A DNA stretch of 51,463 nt from contig NZ_QAYG01000017.1 in assembly GCF_003053845.1 (NCBI RefSeq), positions 1 to 51,463 of the forward strand, read 5' to 3'. Source of the stretch: Breoghania corrubedonensis. GTDB lineage: Bacteria > Pseudomonadota > Alphaproteobacteria > Rhizobiales > Stappiaceae. Position 1 is the first letter of the stretch. Each line of letters starts with the position of its first letter. The position numbers were made by a program, and so were the translations under genes. The notes below the pieces were generated by a model that saw nothing but the letters and a program-made list of their open reading frames with translations, had not been told where the DNA came from and ran no database searches. This document shows, one piece after another, positions 8,454-17,509 of the stretch.

Positions 8454-9298
8454 GCTTTCCTCTCCTTTGCGCGATTGTCGGGTGTCGGGCGTCGCCGAAT
8501 GGCCCAGAGCATCAGCGCCGCGCCGGCGACGATCATCGGCAGGGAAAGCTGCATGCCCATGGTCGTGCCGAAGGAGAGAAAGCCGATCTGCTCGTCGGGC
8601 ATACGAAAACGTTCGCCGATCAGGCGGGCGATGCCATAGCTCGCGGCAAAGGCGCCGGCGATGAAGCCCGGCTTTTGCAGCATGGCGAAGCGGTGGCTCA
8701 GAAGCCGCATCACGAGGAAGAGAACGATGCCTTCCAGCGTGGCCTCGTAGAGCTGGCTGGGGTGGCGTGGCAGGGGGCCTGCGCCGGGAAACACCATTGC
8801 CCATGGCACATCGGTGACCCGTCCCCAGAGTTCGCCATTGATGAAGTTTGCAATACGCCCGAAAAACAGGCCGATCGGGGCGGCCGTGCCGGCGAGATCG
8901 AACAGCGTGAGCATCGGGACCTTGCGCAGCCGCGCGAACACGACCATCGCCACGACCGTGCCGAGAAACCCGCCGTGAAAGGACATGCCGCCCTGCCAGA
9001 CGTGAAAAATCTCGGCCGGGTGCTCCATGAAATAGGGCAGGTTGTAGATCAGCACGTAGCCCAGGCGCCCTCCCAACACGATGCCGAATGTCGCCCAGAG
9101 AACGAAATCGTCGATGTCGGCGGCGGAAGGACGGGGCGTCGCTTGCCACAGGCGGTCGTTGTGGACGAGGCGCGTCATGTAACGCCAGGCGAGCAGGATG
9201 CCGACGATGTAAGCCAGCGCATACCAGCGAATGGCAAAGGGGCCGAGTTCGACAAGAACCGGATCGATGGCGGGATAGGGGAGGACGAACAGGGGCAT
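8450..9298 (-). CDS. lgt: Prolipoprotein diacylglyceryl transferase
   Basis: 282-residue polytopic inner-membrane enzyme that transfers diacylglyceryl from phosphatidylglycerol to the lipobox cysteine of prolipoproteins. Seen: GGMSFHGGFLGT with the functional histidine (about residue 110), the signature GRIANFINGELWGRVT (about 146–161) carrying the essential Arg/Asn, and seven hydrophobic segments beginning with GPFAIRWYALAYIVGILLA in part. First gene of a leftward operon whose second gene overlaps its stop by four bases. The region 9299–9578 holds the divergent promoters and a 7-bp hairpin at 9515–9532. Confidence 0.97.
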   Translation of the reverse strand: MPLFVLPYPAIDPVLVELGPFAIRWYALAYIVGILLAWRYMTRLVHNDRLWQATPRPSAADIDDFVLWATFGIVLGGRLGYVLIYNLPYFMEHPAEIFHVWQGGMSFHGGFLGTVVAMVVFARLRKVPMLTLFDLAGTAAPIGLFFGRIANFINGELWGRVTDVPWAMVFPGAGPLPRHPSQLYEATLEGIVLFLVMRLLSHRFAMLQKPGFIAGAFAASYGIARLIGERFRMPDEQIGFLSFGTTMGMQLSLPMIVAGAALMLWAIRRRPTPDNRAKERKA

Positions 9299-9578
9299 CG
9301 GGCGTCATCTGCCTTTGGCGGCCGGCGGGGGTGTCCGGCGGGGGCTCCCGTCCGGTTCGCGCGGGACGTTGGTCATTCGAAGCGGCCTCGTCAAGAGAGC
9401 TGGCGGACGGTCGTGGCGGGATTTCGACAAGTAAGCGGCTGTTGCAGTGCGATGCAAACAGACTTACCTATTAGCGAACTCGTTCAGGAACAGGTCCGGC
9501 GCGCCCGATCCGGTGATCTCCGCTTGGAGATCCAGGTACGTGGCCCGGACAGCATCGCCGAAGGCCAAGGAGCCCGCC

Positions 9579-9920
9579 ATGACCCAGTCCAACAATCGTC
9601 TCTTTGATGATTTTGCCAAGATGATGACGGATGCCGCCGGCGTCGCCCAAGGAATGCGGCGTGAGGTGGAAACCGCCTTCCGCGCACAGGCCGAACGTTT
9701 TCTCGCCGACATGGATGTCGTTTCGCGCGAGGAATTCGAAGCGGTGAAGGAAATGGCCGCCCGGGCCCGCGAGGAAGCGGATGCGCTTTCCGCGCGCGTG
9801 GAAGCTCTGGAAAAGACTCTTGGTCAGGCCGGGGATCCGGCGGCGAAGGCAGCGGGCAAGACGGCCGCCAAGACATCGTCGACGCGTCGTTCCGGCGGCA
9901 AGGACGCGGAGGCGTCCTGA
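9579..9920 (+). CDS. UbiK/BMFP-family accessory factor (YqiC-like)
   Basis: 113-residue protein. Its N-terminal half (NRLFDDFAKMMTDAAG… then RREVETAFRAQAERFL) and the helix MDVVSREEFEAVKEMAARAREE match the UbiK/YqiC family, small trimeric coiled-coil proteins that assist ubiquinone biosynthesis at the membrane. The tail after residue 80 is Ala/Lys/Gly-rich and disordered. The ATG at 9579 follows AAGGAG with a short spacer; an in-frame open stretch upstream has no ribosome site. It is divergent from lgt. The family assignment is by motif memory, not alignment. Confidence 0.8.
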   Translation: MTQSNNRLFDDFAKMMTDAAGVAQGMRREVETAFRAQAERFLADMDVVSREEFEAVKEMAARAREEADALSARVEALEKTLGQAGDPAAKAAGKTAAKTSSTRRSGGKDAEAS

Positions 9921-10204
9921 GCGTCGCGCCGGTTGCCGCGAAGCTTCTCCACAATTTATCCCGCGTGCTCTTGAAATGAATGATTTCGCAGTGCGCCATT
10001 ATCGATCTATACTGATTTCAAAGGTAGATTCGCAGATATAGTCGTACGATTGTCATAATTCGCACGATGAAAAGCGATGCGGGATCACCCGGAATGATTT
10101 CGGCCCTGTAGGTTGATATCTTCCAAACTCAGCCTGACTGGGCACTCAAGCCCGCTATGGCGGCACGAGTTGGCCCTTTCAGACGCCAGGCGCGAGGACC
10201 GCTC
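9921..10204. other. Non-coding stretch before ybjN-like gene
   Basis: 284 bases without a convincing gene. The middle (about 9960–10080) is AT-richer than the surroundings and is the likely promoter region of the ybjN-like–proC pair. I saw no clear terminator, repeat or RNA. Confidence 0.6.
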
Positions 10205-10705
10205 ATGAGCCTGATCGAAATCGAAGCCGACCGGCAATCCAATCCCGTCGACACCATCGAACAGATCGCTGCGATCAACGACTGGGCGTTCGAGCGCTCC
10301 GGTGAGGATGAGATCACGATCTCGGTGGCCGCCCACTGGTGCGATTACCACGTTTCCTTCTCCTGGATGGAGGATTTGGAAGCCCTGCACCTGGCGTGCG
10401 CCTTCGATCTGAAGGTCGTGGAAGCGCGGCGCACGGAAGTCGTCCGTCTTCTCGCACTGGTCAACGAACAGCTCTGGATGGGGCATTTCGATCTGTGGAA
10501 CCGGGAAGGCGTTGTCATCTTCCGCCAGGCCTTGCTTCTGGCGGGGGGCGCGGAGGCGACGGCGGAGCAGATCGAGGGTCTGTTATCCAACGCGCTAGAG
10601 TCCTGCGAGCGCTACTATCAGGCGTTCCAGTTTGTTGTTTGGGCCGGCAAGAGCGCCGGGGAGGCGCTGGAGTCGGTCATGTTCGAGACAGTCGGCGAAG
10701 CATGA
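10205..10705 (+). CDS. YbjN domain-containing protein
   Basis: 166 residues. The type III-secretion-chaperone-like YbjN fold is indicated by DEITISVAAHWCDYHVSFSW, LHLACAFDLKV and VNEQLWMGHFDLW, followed by a second alpha/beta unit ending YYQAFQFVVWAGKS. E. coli YbjN is a sensory/stress-associated cytosolic protein of uncertain mechanism. The ATG at 10205 follows GAGGACC. Its TGA overlaps the ATG of proC (ATGA), a pairing seen widely in rhizobia, so the two are translationally coupled. Confidence 0.88.
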   Translation: MSLIEIEADRQSNPVDTIEQIAAINDWAFERSGEDEITISVAAHWCDYHVSFSWMEDLEALHLACAFDLKVVEARRTEVVRLLALVNEQLWMGHFDLWNREGVVIFRQALLLAGGAEATAEQIEGLLSNALESCERYYQAFQFVVWAGKSAGEALESVMFETVGEA

Positions 10706-11517
10706 AACTCACGAAAACCAGTCCGTTGCTTCTTGTCGGTGCCGGCAAGATGGGCGGCGCCATGCTCTCGGGGTGGATCGAGCAGGGGATCGACCCTGCC
10801 GCCATCGTCGTTTGCGATCCCAGGCCTTGCGATGAGATGGCGGCACTTCTCGCCGCAAAGGGCATCCGTCACATCGCGGCCGCCTCGGGCGACCTGACGC
10901 CGGGTGTCGTCCTCATTGCGGTCAAGCCGCAGATGATGGCCGATGTGCTGGGGCCGTTGAAGCCGATTGTCGGGGCGCAAACACTCGTCGTTTCCATTGC
11001 CGCGGGGAAGGCGATCGCGACCTTCGAAGCGGCCTTCGGCGCGGTGCCGGTGGTGCGTGCCATGCCCAACACTCCGGCACAGGTCGCTCGCGGCATGACG
11101 GCGCTTTTCGCAAATCCTGCCGTATCCGCCGACCAGAAGCATCTCGTCGAGGAGCTCCTTTCGGGTATCGGCGCGGTCGCCTGGCTTGACGATGAAGGCG
11201 AAATGGACGCCGTTACGGCGGTCTCCGGCTCCGGTCCGGCCTATGTCTTTCTTCTGGCCGAATGCCTGGCGCAAGCCGGACGCAAGGCGGGCCTTCCCGC
11301 CGATCTCGCCGACACGCTCGCCCGTCAGACAGTCGCCGGTGCCGGTGAACTTCTGTATCGCTCCGATCTGGATGCCGGCACCTTGCGCAAGAACGTGACG
11401 TCTCCGGGCGGCACCACGGCTGCGGCGCTTTCCGTGCTGATGGCGGATGACGGTTTCCAGCCGCTGCTCGACGCGGCGGTCAAGGCTGCGGCCGAGCGGT
11501 CGCGCGAACTGGGCTGA
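10702..11517 (+). CDS. proC: Pyrroline-5-carboxylate reductase
   Basis: 271 residues. Catalyses the last step of proline synthesis, NAD(P)H reduction of P5C, in the cytosol. Seen: the Rossmann glycine motif LLVGAGKMGGAMLSGW (residues 9–24), VVRAMPNTPAQVARGM (about 115–130) and the C-terminal P5CR signature around YRSDLDAGTLRKNVTSPGGTT (in parts), with AVSGSGPAYVF before it. It starts inside the ybjN-like stop codon. Proline is also an osmolyte, but nothing here suggests special osmotic control of this copy. Confidence 0.96.
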   Translation: MKLTKTSPLLLVGAGKMGGAMLSGWIEQGIDPAAIVVCDPRPCDEMAALLAAKGIRHIAAASGDLTPGVVLIAVKPQMMADVLGPLKPIVGAQTLVVSIAAGKAIATFEAAFGAVPVVRAMPNTPAQVARGMTALFANPAVSADQKHLVEELLSGIGAVAWLDDEGEMDAVTAVSGSGPAYVFLLAECLAQAGRKAGLPADLADTLARQTVAGAGELLYRSDLDAGTLRKNVTSPGGTTAAALSVLMADDGFQPLLDAAVKAAAERSRELG

Positions 11518-11590
11518 GGCCTCCGTTTTCGGCAAAGCCTTTCAATCGTCATGGTGCGGGCCTATCTGTGGACAAACGGAGGTGCCTGCC

Positions 11591-12268
11591 ATGACGACGG
11601 AAAAGACGCGCAAGTCCATTCTCGAAGCTTTCATGGGGCTCGTTGCAGAGCGGCCCTGGCCGGAAGTGACGATGGCGGCGGTGGCCGAGCGCGCCGGCAT
11701 CAAGCCGTCCGCCTTGCGCAAGGCCTATGACGGGCGCATGGCGATCCTCGCCGAATTTTATCGCCGCATCGACGCCGAGGTGCTCGACGGTTGCGATCCC
11801 GAGATCGCCGATGAACCGGCGCTCGACCGGTTGTTCGACGTGTTGATGCGTCGGCTCGATGCGCTGGAGCCCTACAAGAACGCGCTGCAAGCGATCGGGC
11901 GCTCCGCCCGCAGGGATCCGGTCTTTGCCGCGGAGCTCAATTCACTCGCCCTGACGTCGCAGCGCTGGATGCTGACGGCCGCCGGTATCAACGCAAGCGG
12001 TGTACGCGGACTTGCTCTCACCCAGGCTCTGGTCGTGGCCTATCTCAAGGTTATGCGCGTCTGGCTCAAGGATGAGGATCCGGGCAAGGCCAGCACCATG
12101 GCGGCGCTCGATCGCGAACTGAAGCGGGGCGCAGACATTCTCGGACGGATCGATCGGGCAGACCGCTGGTTCGCGCCCTTCAGGCGCGCCTTCGCGCAGC
12201 GCGGCAAACGGGCGGACGCGGGATCAAGGGCCGCCAGGCACGAACCCGGGGCCGCGGCCGAGGTCTGA
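11591..12268 (+). CDS. TetR/AcrR-family transcriptional regulator
   Basis: 225 residues. The N-terminal TetR helix-turn-helix reads MAAVAERAGIKPSALRKAY at about residues 28–46, with the recognition helix replacing the common S–Y–T–F with S–A–L–R–K. The C-terminal domain (60–190) is all-helical and of unknown ligand. The last 30 residues are basic and disordered. GGAGGT precedes the ATG. It follows proC by 73 bases but probably has its own promoter; the target is unknown. The next gene is convergent. Confidence 0.85.
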   Translation: MTTEKTRKSILEAFMGLVAERPWPEVTMAAVAERAGIKPSALRKAYDGRMAILAEFYRRIDAEVLDGCDPEIADEPALDRLFDVLMRRLDALEPYKNALQAIGRSARRDPVFAAELNSLALTSQRWMLTAAGINASGVRGLALTQALVVAYLKVMRVWLKDEDPGKASTMAALDRELKRGADILGRIDRADRWFAPFRRAFAQRGKRADAGSRAARHEPGAAAEV

Positions 12269-12283
12269 CCGCCCGCTGCCGCC

Positions 12284-13708
12284 TCAGTCGGGTACGCGAA
12301 GCTCCGCGCGCAGGCCGCCCATCGGACTTTCCCTTAGCGTCAGGTCTCCGCCGTGACCGCGCGCGATGTCGCGGGCGATCGTCAGCCCCAACCCCGTGCC
12401 CGTCGCATCGAGGTTGCGTGCCTCGTCGAACCTGTGAAAGGGCCTGAAGGCGTTTTCGCGATCCTCTTCGGGAATGCCCGGGCCGTCATCATCAACAGTG
12501 ATGGTCAGCCAGCCATGCTCGTGACAGCCGGAAATCTCCACGCATTTTCCGTGGCGTGCGGCATTCGCGACGAGGTTCGTCAGGCAACGGCGAAAGGCGC
12601 TGGCCTTCACCCGGGCAACCGGCTTGCCTGTGAAGCTCGATGAGGCCTTGGCGCCCGCAGTCTCCGCATCCGCCTCCAGATCCTCGATCATCAGCGCTAT
12701 GTCCACCTCGGACGGGATCTCGTCTCCGTCGCCCCTGGCGAAGGCGAGGTAGGCCTCCAGCATCGAGTTCATTTCCTCGATATCGCGCTTGAGGTCTTCT
12801 GTTTCCTCGTTGTCTCCGATCAGCGCCAGTTGCAGACGGAAACGGGTCAGGATGGTGCGCAGGTCGTGGCTGACGCCGGCCAGCATGATCGTGCGCTGCT
12901 CGATCTGGCGCTCGATACGCCGGCTCATGCGCTGGAAGGCGGCGGAAGCGCGTCGCACCTCTTCCGCGCCGCGCGGCCGGAAACTCTCCACCGAATGTCC
13001 CTTGCCGAAGCTTTCCATTGCGTTGGCGAGATGCTGGATCGGGCGGATCTGGTTGCGCAGGAACAGCAGGGCGACCGTCAGCAGCACGAGAGACGTCGAA
13101 ACCATCCAGACCAGAAAGATGTGGGAGTTGGAGGCATAGGTCTGGCTGCGCCGCGTGATCACCCGCAGCACGTTGTGCTTGAGCTGGATGCGGATCTCGA
13201 CGAACTGCGAGCGGCCCACCGTATCGATCCAGAACGGGCGGCCGATCTGTATCCGGATTTCCTCACTGAGCGCGCGATCCAGAAGCGAGAAAAAGGGCTT
13301 GGGCCGGGGAGAAGGCAGGGGGGCTGGCGGCAGGACGGAGATGGAGAGCTTCAGGTCCTTGCCCGCGATACGGGTGATGGTCTCGAAGTCAGGGTCCTGG
13401 GGATAGGACTCGATGACCGAGATCACCGACGCGATCTCCCCCACGACCGCCTGCGACAGGCGCTCGGTGACTGTCTCCCAGTGCTTCTGCATGAACAGAA
13501 ACGCCATTAGAGACTGCAGCAGCAGCATCGGTACGACGATGATGAGGATGGTGCGCGGGAACAGGCCCTTGGGCATGTGGCGGCGCAGCCATTGCGCGAA
13601 GATGCGATAGGGGCGGAGCAGGGAGGGCAGGACGTTCATCCGACGTGCGGCGCTGGCGAATGCACGTAATCTTTCCGCGATCTTGGTGCTGTCGCCGGCC
13701 GGGTTCAT
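12284..13708 (-). CDS. EnvZ-type membrane sensor histidine kinase
   Basis: 474 residues. Two transmembrane helices (ILIIVVPMLLLQSLMAFLF near 35–53 and VWMVSTSLVLLTVALLF near 175–191) bracket a periplasmic domain; HAMP follows (about 195–255). The H box AGVSHDLRTILTR holds His281; the usual proline after T is isoleucine here. The N box is LVANAARHG. The G boxes are DDDGPGIPEEDRENAF and GTGLGLTIA. It autophosphorylates and should donate to the regulator encoded seven bases upstream. The ATG at 13708 has a weak ribosome site, so coupling to the regulator's translation is likely. A start at the methionine 23 codons later is possible. Confidence 0.88.
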   Translation of the reverse strand: MNPAGDSTKIAERLRAFASAARRMNVLPSLLRPYRIFAQWLRRHMPKGLFPRTILIIVVPMLLLQSLMAFLFMQKHWETVTERLSQAVVGEIASVISVIESYPQDPDFETITRIAGKDLKLSISVLPPAPLPSPRPKPFFSLLDRALSEEIRIQIGRPFWIDTVGRSQFVEIRIQLKHNVLRVITRRSQTYASNSHIFLVWMVSTSLVLLTVALLFLRNQIRPIQHLANAMESFGKGHSVESFRPRGAEEVRRASAAFQRMSRRIERQIEQRTIMLAGVSHDLRTILTRFRLQLALIGDNEETEDLKRDIEEMNSMLEAYLAFARGDGDEIPSEVDIALMIEDLEADAETAGAKASSSFTGKPVARVKASAFRRCLTNLVANAARHGKCVEISGCHEHGWLTITVDDDGPGIPEEDRENAFRPFHRFDEARNLDATGTGLGLTIARDIARGHGGDLTLRESPMGGLRAELRVPD

Positions 13709-13715
13709 GAATGGG

Positions 13716-14423
13716 TCAATCGATGAGGAGGCGGTAACCGATCCCGCGCACCGTCTGGAGATACAACGGGTTGGACGGATCCGTCTCGATCTTTCTGCGC
13801 AGACGGTTGATCTGCACGTCGGCGGTGCGTTCGCCCTTGCCGATCTCGCCTCCAACGATCATGTGGCGCGGAACCGTCTCGCCCCGCCTTTCCGCGAATA
13901 TCGTCAGGATCTGCTTTTCGCGGTCCGTCAGGCGCACGAGCTCGTCGCCGCACTTCAACTCCATGCGGTCGGTCTGGAAGACGTAGGGGCCGAAGCGGAT
14001 CTCCCGCAGCGGCTCGGGGTCGGTCGAGCGCTCGCGCTTCAGGATATTGTTGATGCGAAGCAGAAGTTCCCGAGGCTCGAAGGGCTTCGCCAGATAATCG
14101 TCGGCGCCAAGTTCGAGACCGTGGATGCGATCGTCTGATTCCGAGCGCGCCGTCAGCATGAGGATCGGGACCTGGGAGCTCTGGCGAATGGCCTGGGCGA
14201 GATCGAAGCCGCTTTCGCCGGGCATCATCACGTCGAGGATCAGCAGGTCGAAATCGAGCCCACGCAGTCGCCCCCGTGCTTCCGCGGCCGACGCGGCGAG
14301 GCTCACACGGTAGCCGTGCTCCGCCAGAAACCGCGAGAGGAGCGTGCGGATGCGGTTGTCGTCGTCGACGATCAGCAGATGGGCGGCATCGTCAGCGGGG
14401 ACGGAACGGTTTTGCGCTTGCAT
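13716..14423 (-). CDS. OmpR-family response regulator
   Basis: 235 residues. The receiver domain (about 12–130) shows LLIVDDDNRIRTLL and phospho-acceptor DLLILDVMMPGESGFD, with the KPFEPRELLLRI switch lysine. The winged-helix domain (about 140–235) has LTDREKQILTIFAE and INRLRRKIETDPSNPLYLQT. It sits between a MarR gene (31 bases upstream) and its likely kinase (7 bases downstream). A MarR–OmpR pair resembles Rhodobacter petP–petR; that parallel is from memory. GAGGA is 14 bases before ATG 14423. Confidence 0.93.
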   Translation of the reverse strand: MQAQNRSVPADDAAHLLIVDDDNRIRTLLSRFLAEHGYRVSLAASAAEARGRLRGLDFDLLILDVMMPGESGFDLAQAIRQSSQVPILMLTARSESDDRIHGLELGADDYLAKPFEPRELLLRINNILKRERSTDPEPLREIRFGPYVFQTDRMELKCGDELVRLTDREKQILTIFAERRGETVPRHMIVGGEIGKGERTADVQINRLRRKIETDPSNPLYLQTVRGIGYRLLID

Positions 14424-14454
14424 CGTTTTCTGTTTTCCTCGCGCGTCTGCCGGG

Positions 14455-14991
14455 TCACTTCTTGCCGGCAAGGCGGGCGACGTGCGGGCGTTCCGGTTCG
14501 TTGATGATGCGATACAGGAACTGCCGCGCTATCTCGCGTCCTCCCTCCGGCAGCTCGCTCATGGCCTTTTCCAACCGCAACGATTGCGGAACCGACAACT
14601 GGTGGCTCAGGGTCTCTCCCTTTTGCGTGGGATAGAGTAGCCGCTGACGCCTGTCCTGCAAACCGGTGCGCTGTTCGATGAAGCCGTCATCGACCAGCTG
14701 CTTCAGCACGCGGCCCAGGCTCTGCTTGGTGATCTTCAATATGTCCAGCAGCTCGGTGACCCGGATGCCGGGATTGCGAGAGACGAAATGGAGGACGCGG
14801 TGATGCGCCCGTCCAAAATTGTATTTGGCCAGGATCGCATCCGGATCCGACACGAAGTCACGATACGCGAAAAACAGCAGTTCGATCAGCTCGTAGTGCA
14901 GCTGCTCGGGATCCTGCGGGCCGTTTCCCGTGCCTTCGGACAGGGCGGCGTTCGCCCAAGTTTTAGTCGCGTTGAAATTTACGTCAGCCAT
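14455..14991 (-). CDS. MarR-family transcriptional regulator
   Basis: 178 residues. Winged-helix core: YNFGRAHHRVLHFV (helix 1–2), GIRVTELLDILKITKQSLGR (recognition helix, about 78–97), LVDDGFIEQRTGLQDRRQR (wing). It starts the leftward marR–regulator–kinase operon and is divergent from ilvE. Its N-terminal acidic segment ELIELLFFAYRDFVSDPD resembles PetP-like proteins of alphaproteobacteria. The effector is unknown. Confidence 0.9.
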   Translation of the reverse strand: MADVNFNATKTWANAALSEGTGNGPQDPEQLHYELIELLFFAYRDFVSDPDAILAKYNFGRAHHRVLHFVSRNPGIRVTELLDILKITKQSLGRVLKQLVDDGFIEQRTGLQDRRQRLLYPTQKGETLSHQLSVPQSLRLEKAMSELPEGGREIARQFLYRIINEPERPHVARLAGKK

Positions 14992-15239
14992 ATTGACTTA
15001 TTTTGGACCGATTGTTACACAGAAGGCGGCCTCGACGAAACGAATGAACGTTTCCCCCGCGCCATGGTTCGATCCGTTGCTTTCGGGCGGATCAGCACGG
15101 GGAGAAGATATCGATACTTTCGCTGCGACGCAAAGCTGCCACCTGTGGGGACGCCTTTAGCGCCGATGTCGGGGCGGACATTGCAACGCAGTCAGGCTCG
15201 CAAGGGCCGTAACAACCTAAGAACGTTGGAGTAGAGGAA
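14992..15239. promoter_or_regulatory. Divergent promoter region marR / ilvE
   Basis: 248 bases with no gene. Close to the marR start the sequence is AT-rich (ATTGACTTATTTTGG at 14993–15007). The ilvE ribosome site is GGAGTAGAGG at 15228–15237. I cannot fix the −35 and −10 boxes. Confidence 0.4.
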
Positions 15240-16139
15240 ATGGCCGGGCCTGCATTCGACCAAATGAACGGTGAGATCTGGTTCGACGGGAAATTTATCC
15301 CGTTTGCGGATGCGAAAATCCATGTGCTGACGCATGGACTTCACTACGCGAGCGCTGTGTTTGAAGGCGAGCGTGCCTATTCCGGCCACGTATTCAAGCT
15401 TGAGGCGCACACCGAGCGTCTGATTAACTCGGCCCGAATTCTGGATTTTGAAATCCCGTTCACGGCTGACGAGATCAACGCCGCCACGAACGAGCTGCTG
15501 AAGCGCGAGAAGCTGACCGAAGCCTATGTGCGTCCGATCGCCTGGCGCGGTAGCGAGGCGCTTGGTGTGTCGGCCCAGCAGAACAAGATCCACATCGCGA
15601 TCGCGGTTTGGGAATGGCCGAGCTACTTCAAGCCGGAGGAGAAGCTGAAGGGCATCCGTCTTGATATTGCCGAATATCGCCGCCCTGATCCGCGCACGAT
15701 CCCGTGCAAGGCCAAGGCCGCCGGTCTCTACATGATCTGCACGCTGTCCAAGCATGCTGCGGAACACAAGGGCTATGCCGATGCGGTGATGCTCGACTGG
15801 GAGGGCAATGTCGCCGAGGCGACGGGCGCGAACATCTTCTTCGTGAAGGACGGTGCCGTTCACACGCCGACGCCGCATTGCTTCCTCGACGGGATCACCC
15901 GCCGCACGGTCATCGGTCTTGCTCGCGCTCGCGGCATCGAGGTGATCGAGCGCGCGATCGCACCGGAGGAGCTGGAAGGCTTCGAGGAGTGCTTCCTGAC
16001 CGGTACGGCCGCAGAGGTGACGCCGGTGTCAGAGGTTGGCCCCTACCACTTCAAGCCGGGCCGGATCTCGGAGCAGTTGATGCACGATTACGAGGCCTGC
16101 GTGCGCGCGGCCGGTGCCGCCGCGATCGCGGCCGAATAA
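15240..16139 (+). CDS. ilvE: Branched-chain amino acid aminotransferase (class IV, PLP)
   Basis: 299 residues. Interconverts Leu/Ile/Val and their 2-oxo acids using PLP. Fold type IV signatures: GEIWFDGKFIPFADAKIH at the N-terminus, LHYASAVFEGERAY, the PLP-lysine region PCKAKAAGLYMIC (about 156–168), and EATGANIFFVKDG (about 194–206), followed by FLTGTAAEVTPV. It ends at a strong bidirectional terminator. The sequence fits the IlvE branch rather than D-amino-acid transaminase or ADC lyase. Confidence 0.95.
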   Translation: MAGPAFDQMNGEIWFDGKFIPFADAKIHVLTHGLHYASAVFEGERAYSGHVFKLEAHTERLINSARILDFEIPFTADEINAATNELLKREKLTEAYVRPIAWRGSEALGVSAQQNKIHIAIAVWEWPSYFKPEEKLKGIRLDIAEYRRPDPRTIPCKAKAAGLYMICTLSKHAAEHKGYADAVMLDWEGNVAEATGANIFFVKDGAVHTPTPHCFLDGITRRTVIGLARARGIEVIERAIAPEELEGFEECFLTGTAAEVTPVSEVGPYHFKPGRISEQLMHDYEACVRAAGAAAIAAE

Positions 16140-16180
16140 CAACGCCCTGCGGCCACTGGCCGACGGCACACGAAAACGAA

Positions 16181-16218
16181 AATGGCCGTCCACGGGGAAC
16201 CGTGGACGGCCATTTTTT
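16181..16218. terminator. Bidirectional terminator between ilvE and the MFS gene
   Basis: Perfect 15-bp stem AATGGCCGTCCACGG/CCGTGGACGGCCATT (16181–16214) with a GGAA tetraloop, followed by T6 on the plus strand and preceded by an A-rich stretch (CGAAAACGAAAA) that gives T runs on the minus strand. It can stop both convergent transcripts. Confidence 0.92.
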
Positions 16219-16250
16219 CGTTCGCAGGCCTTGCTTTGGCAAGGCGGGTT

Positions 16251-17492
16251 TCACGAATGCGGGTTGTCGCCGGGGCGGAACATGCGCCCGCGTTCGGTGA
16301 TCATGACGACGATGAACGCCAGGATCGACAGGACCGCGAAGCCCGTTGTGAAGGGGATGACGGTGCCGTTGAAGGCCTGGCCGATGAAATAGCCTGGAAT
16401 GGTGCCACCGGTCGTCCCGACGAAGCCGATCACGGCGGCTGCGGAACCGGCGATATGTCCGACGGGTACCATGGCAAGCGCGTTGAGATTGGCCATCAGA
16501 AGGCCGAAACAGCACATGGCCGCCGCCATGAGGGGGGCGAAGGTCCAGATCGAATCGAGCCCGAGATTGGCGATCAGGGCGTGGATCACGTAGATGACCA
16601 CCATGCACGCGAGGGCGTAATGCGCGATCACACGCATGCCGAGGCGTACGACAAAGCGGGAATTGAGCATCGAGGCGACGGCGATGGAAAGCGCGATCGC
16701 CGCAAAGACCAGCGGAAAGGCGGTGCCGGTGTCGTAGACATCGACCATGATCTGCTGCGCGGAATTGAGAAATCCGAACATGCCGCCGAACATGAGCGCA
16801 ACCGCGATCATGTAACCGAGTGTCTGGCGGGTCGTCAGCGTGATGCGGTAGTTGGTCAGGATCGAGCCGATGGACAGCCGGCCACGGTCTTCCGGGTGCA
16901 GCGTTTCGGGAATGCGCAGCGCCGTCCATCCGATGACGGCGGCGCTTCCAAGCGTCAGCAAGCCGAAGATCCAGCGCCAGTGGCCCGCCATGATCATCAA
17001 CTGGCCGACGCTGGGGGCAATGACCGGAACCAGGATGAACACCATCATGGTCAACGACATGACCCGCGCCATCTGCCGGCCCTCGAAACAGTCGCGTACG
17101 ATGGCGAAAGCGAGGACGCGCGGTGCCGCGGCGCCCATGCCTTGAAGGAAACGGGCGAGCAGCAGCATCTCGAATGACGGTGCCATGGCGGCGGCAATGC
17201 TCGCCAGCAAATACACCGCGAGCCCGGTCAGCAGGACGGGCTTGCGGCCGAAGCGGTCGGCGAGCGGGCCGTAGATGAGTTGCGCGAAGCCGAAGCTGAT
17301 GAGATAGGCAGAGAGAATGAGCTGACGCTCGTTTTCGTCCGTCACGCCGAGATCCCGGCCAATATCGGGCAGCGCGGGAAGCATGATATCGATTGCCAGC
17401 GCATTCAGCATCATCAGCGATGCGATGAACGCGATGAATTCGGCGTAGGGAATACCGAGGCGCGCGTGGGCGTCCGATTGTGTCGAACTCAT
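16251..17492 (-). CDS. Bcr/CflA-type multidrug efflux MFS transporter (DHA1)
   Basis: 413 residues with twelve predicted membrane helices. The loop 2–3 motif GPLADRFGRKPVLL (about residues 76–89) and the DIMLPALPDIGRDLG region of helix 1 are typical of the Bcr/CflA drug:H+ antiporter group. Motif C-like sequence VPVIAPSVGQ is in helix 5. Inner-membrane, substrate unknown. AAGGA precedes the ATG, and an 18-bp perfect palindrome lies only 18 bases upstream of the start (17510–17527), so repression by a dimeric regulator is likely. Confidence 0.92.
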   Translation of the reverse strand: MSSTQSDAHARLGIPYAEFIAFIASLMMLNALAIDIMLPALPDIGRDLGVTDENERQLILSAYLISFGFAQLIYGPLADRFGRKPVLLTGLAVYLLASIAAAMAPSFEMLLLARFLQGMGAAAPRVLAFAIVRDCFEGRQMARVMSLTMMVFILVPVIAPSVGQLMIMAGHWRWIFGLLTLGSAAVIGWTALRIPETLHPEDRGRLSIGSILTNYRITLTTRQTLGYMIAVALMFGGMFGFLNSAQQIMVDVYDTGTAFPLVFAAIALSIAVASMLNSRFVVRLGMRVIAHYALACMVVIYVIHALIANLGLDSIWTFAPLMAAAMCCFGLLMANLNALAMVPVGHIAGSAAAVIGFVGTTGGTIPGYFIGQAFNGTVIPFTTGFAVLSILAFIVVMITERGRMFRPGDNPHS

Positions 17493-17509
17493 CTGGAAGT
17501 CCTTGCAAG

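Noticed and set aside
7347-9308. A single 653-codon gene joining lgt antisense sequence to the methyltransferase
   Set aside because: The methyltransferase has its own GTG start with AAAGGAG at 8453, and lgt occupies the upstream part in another frame.
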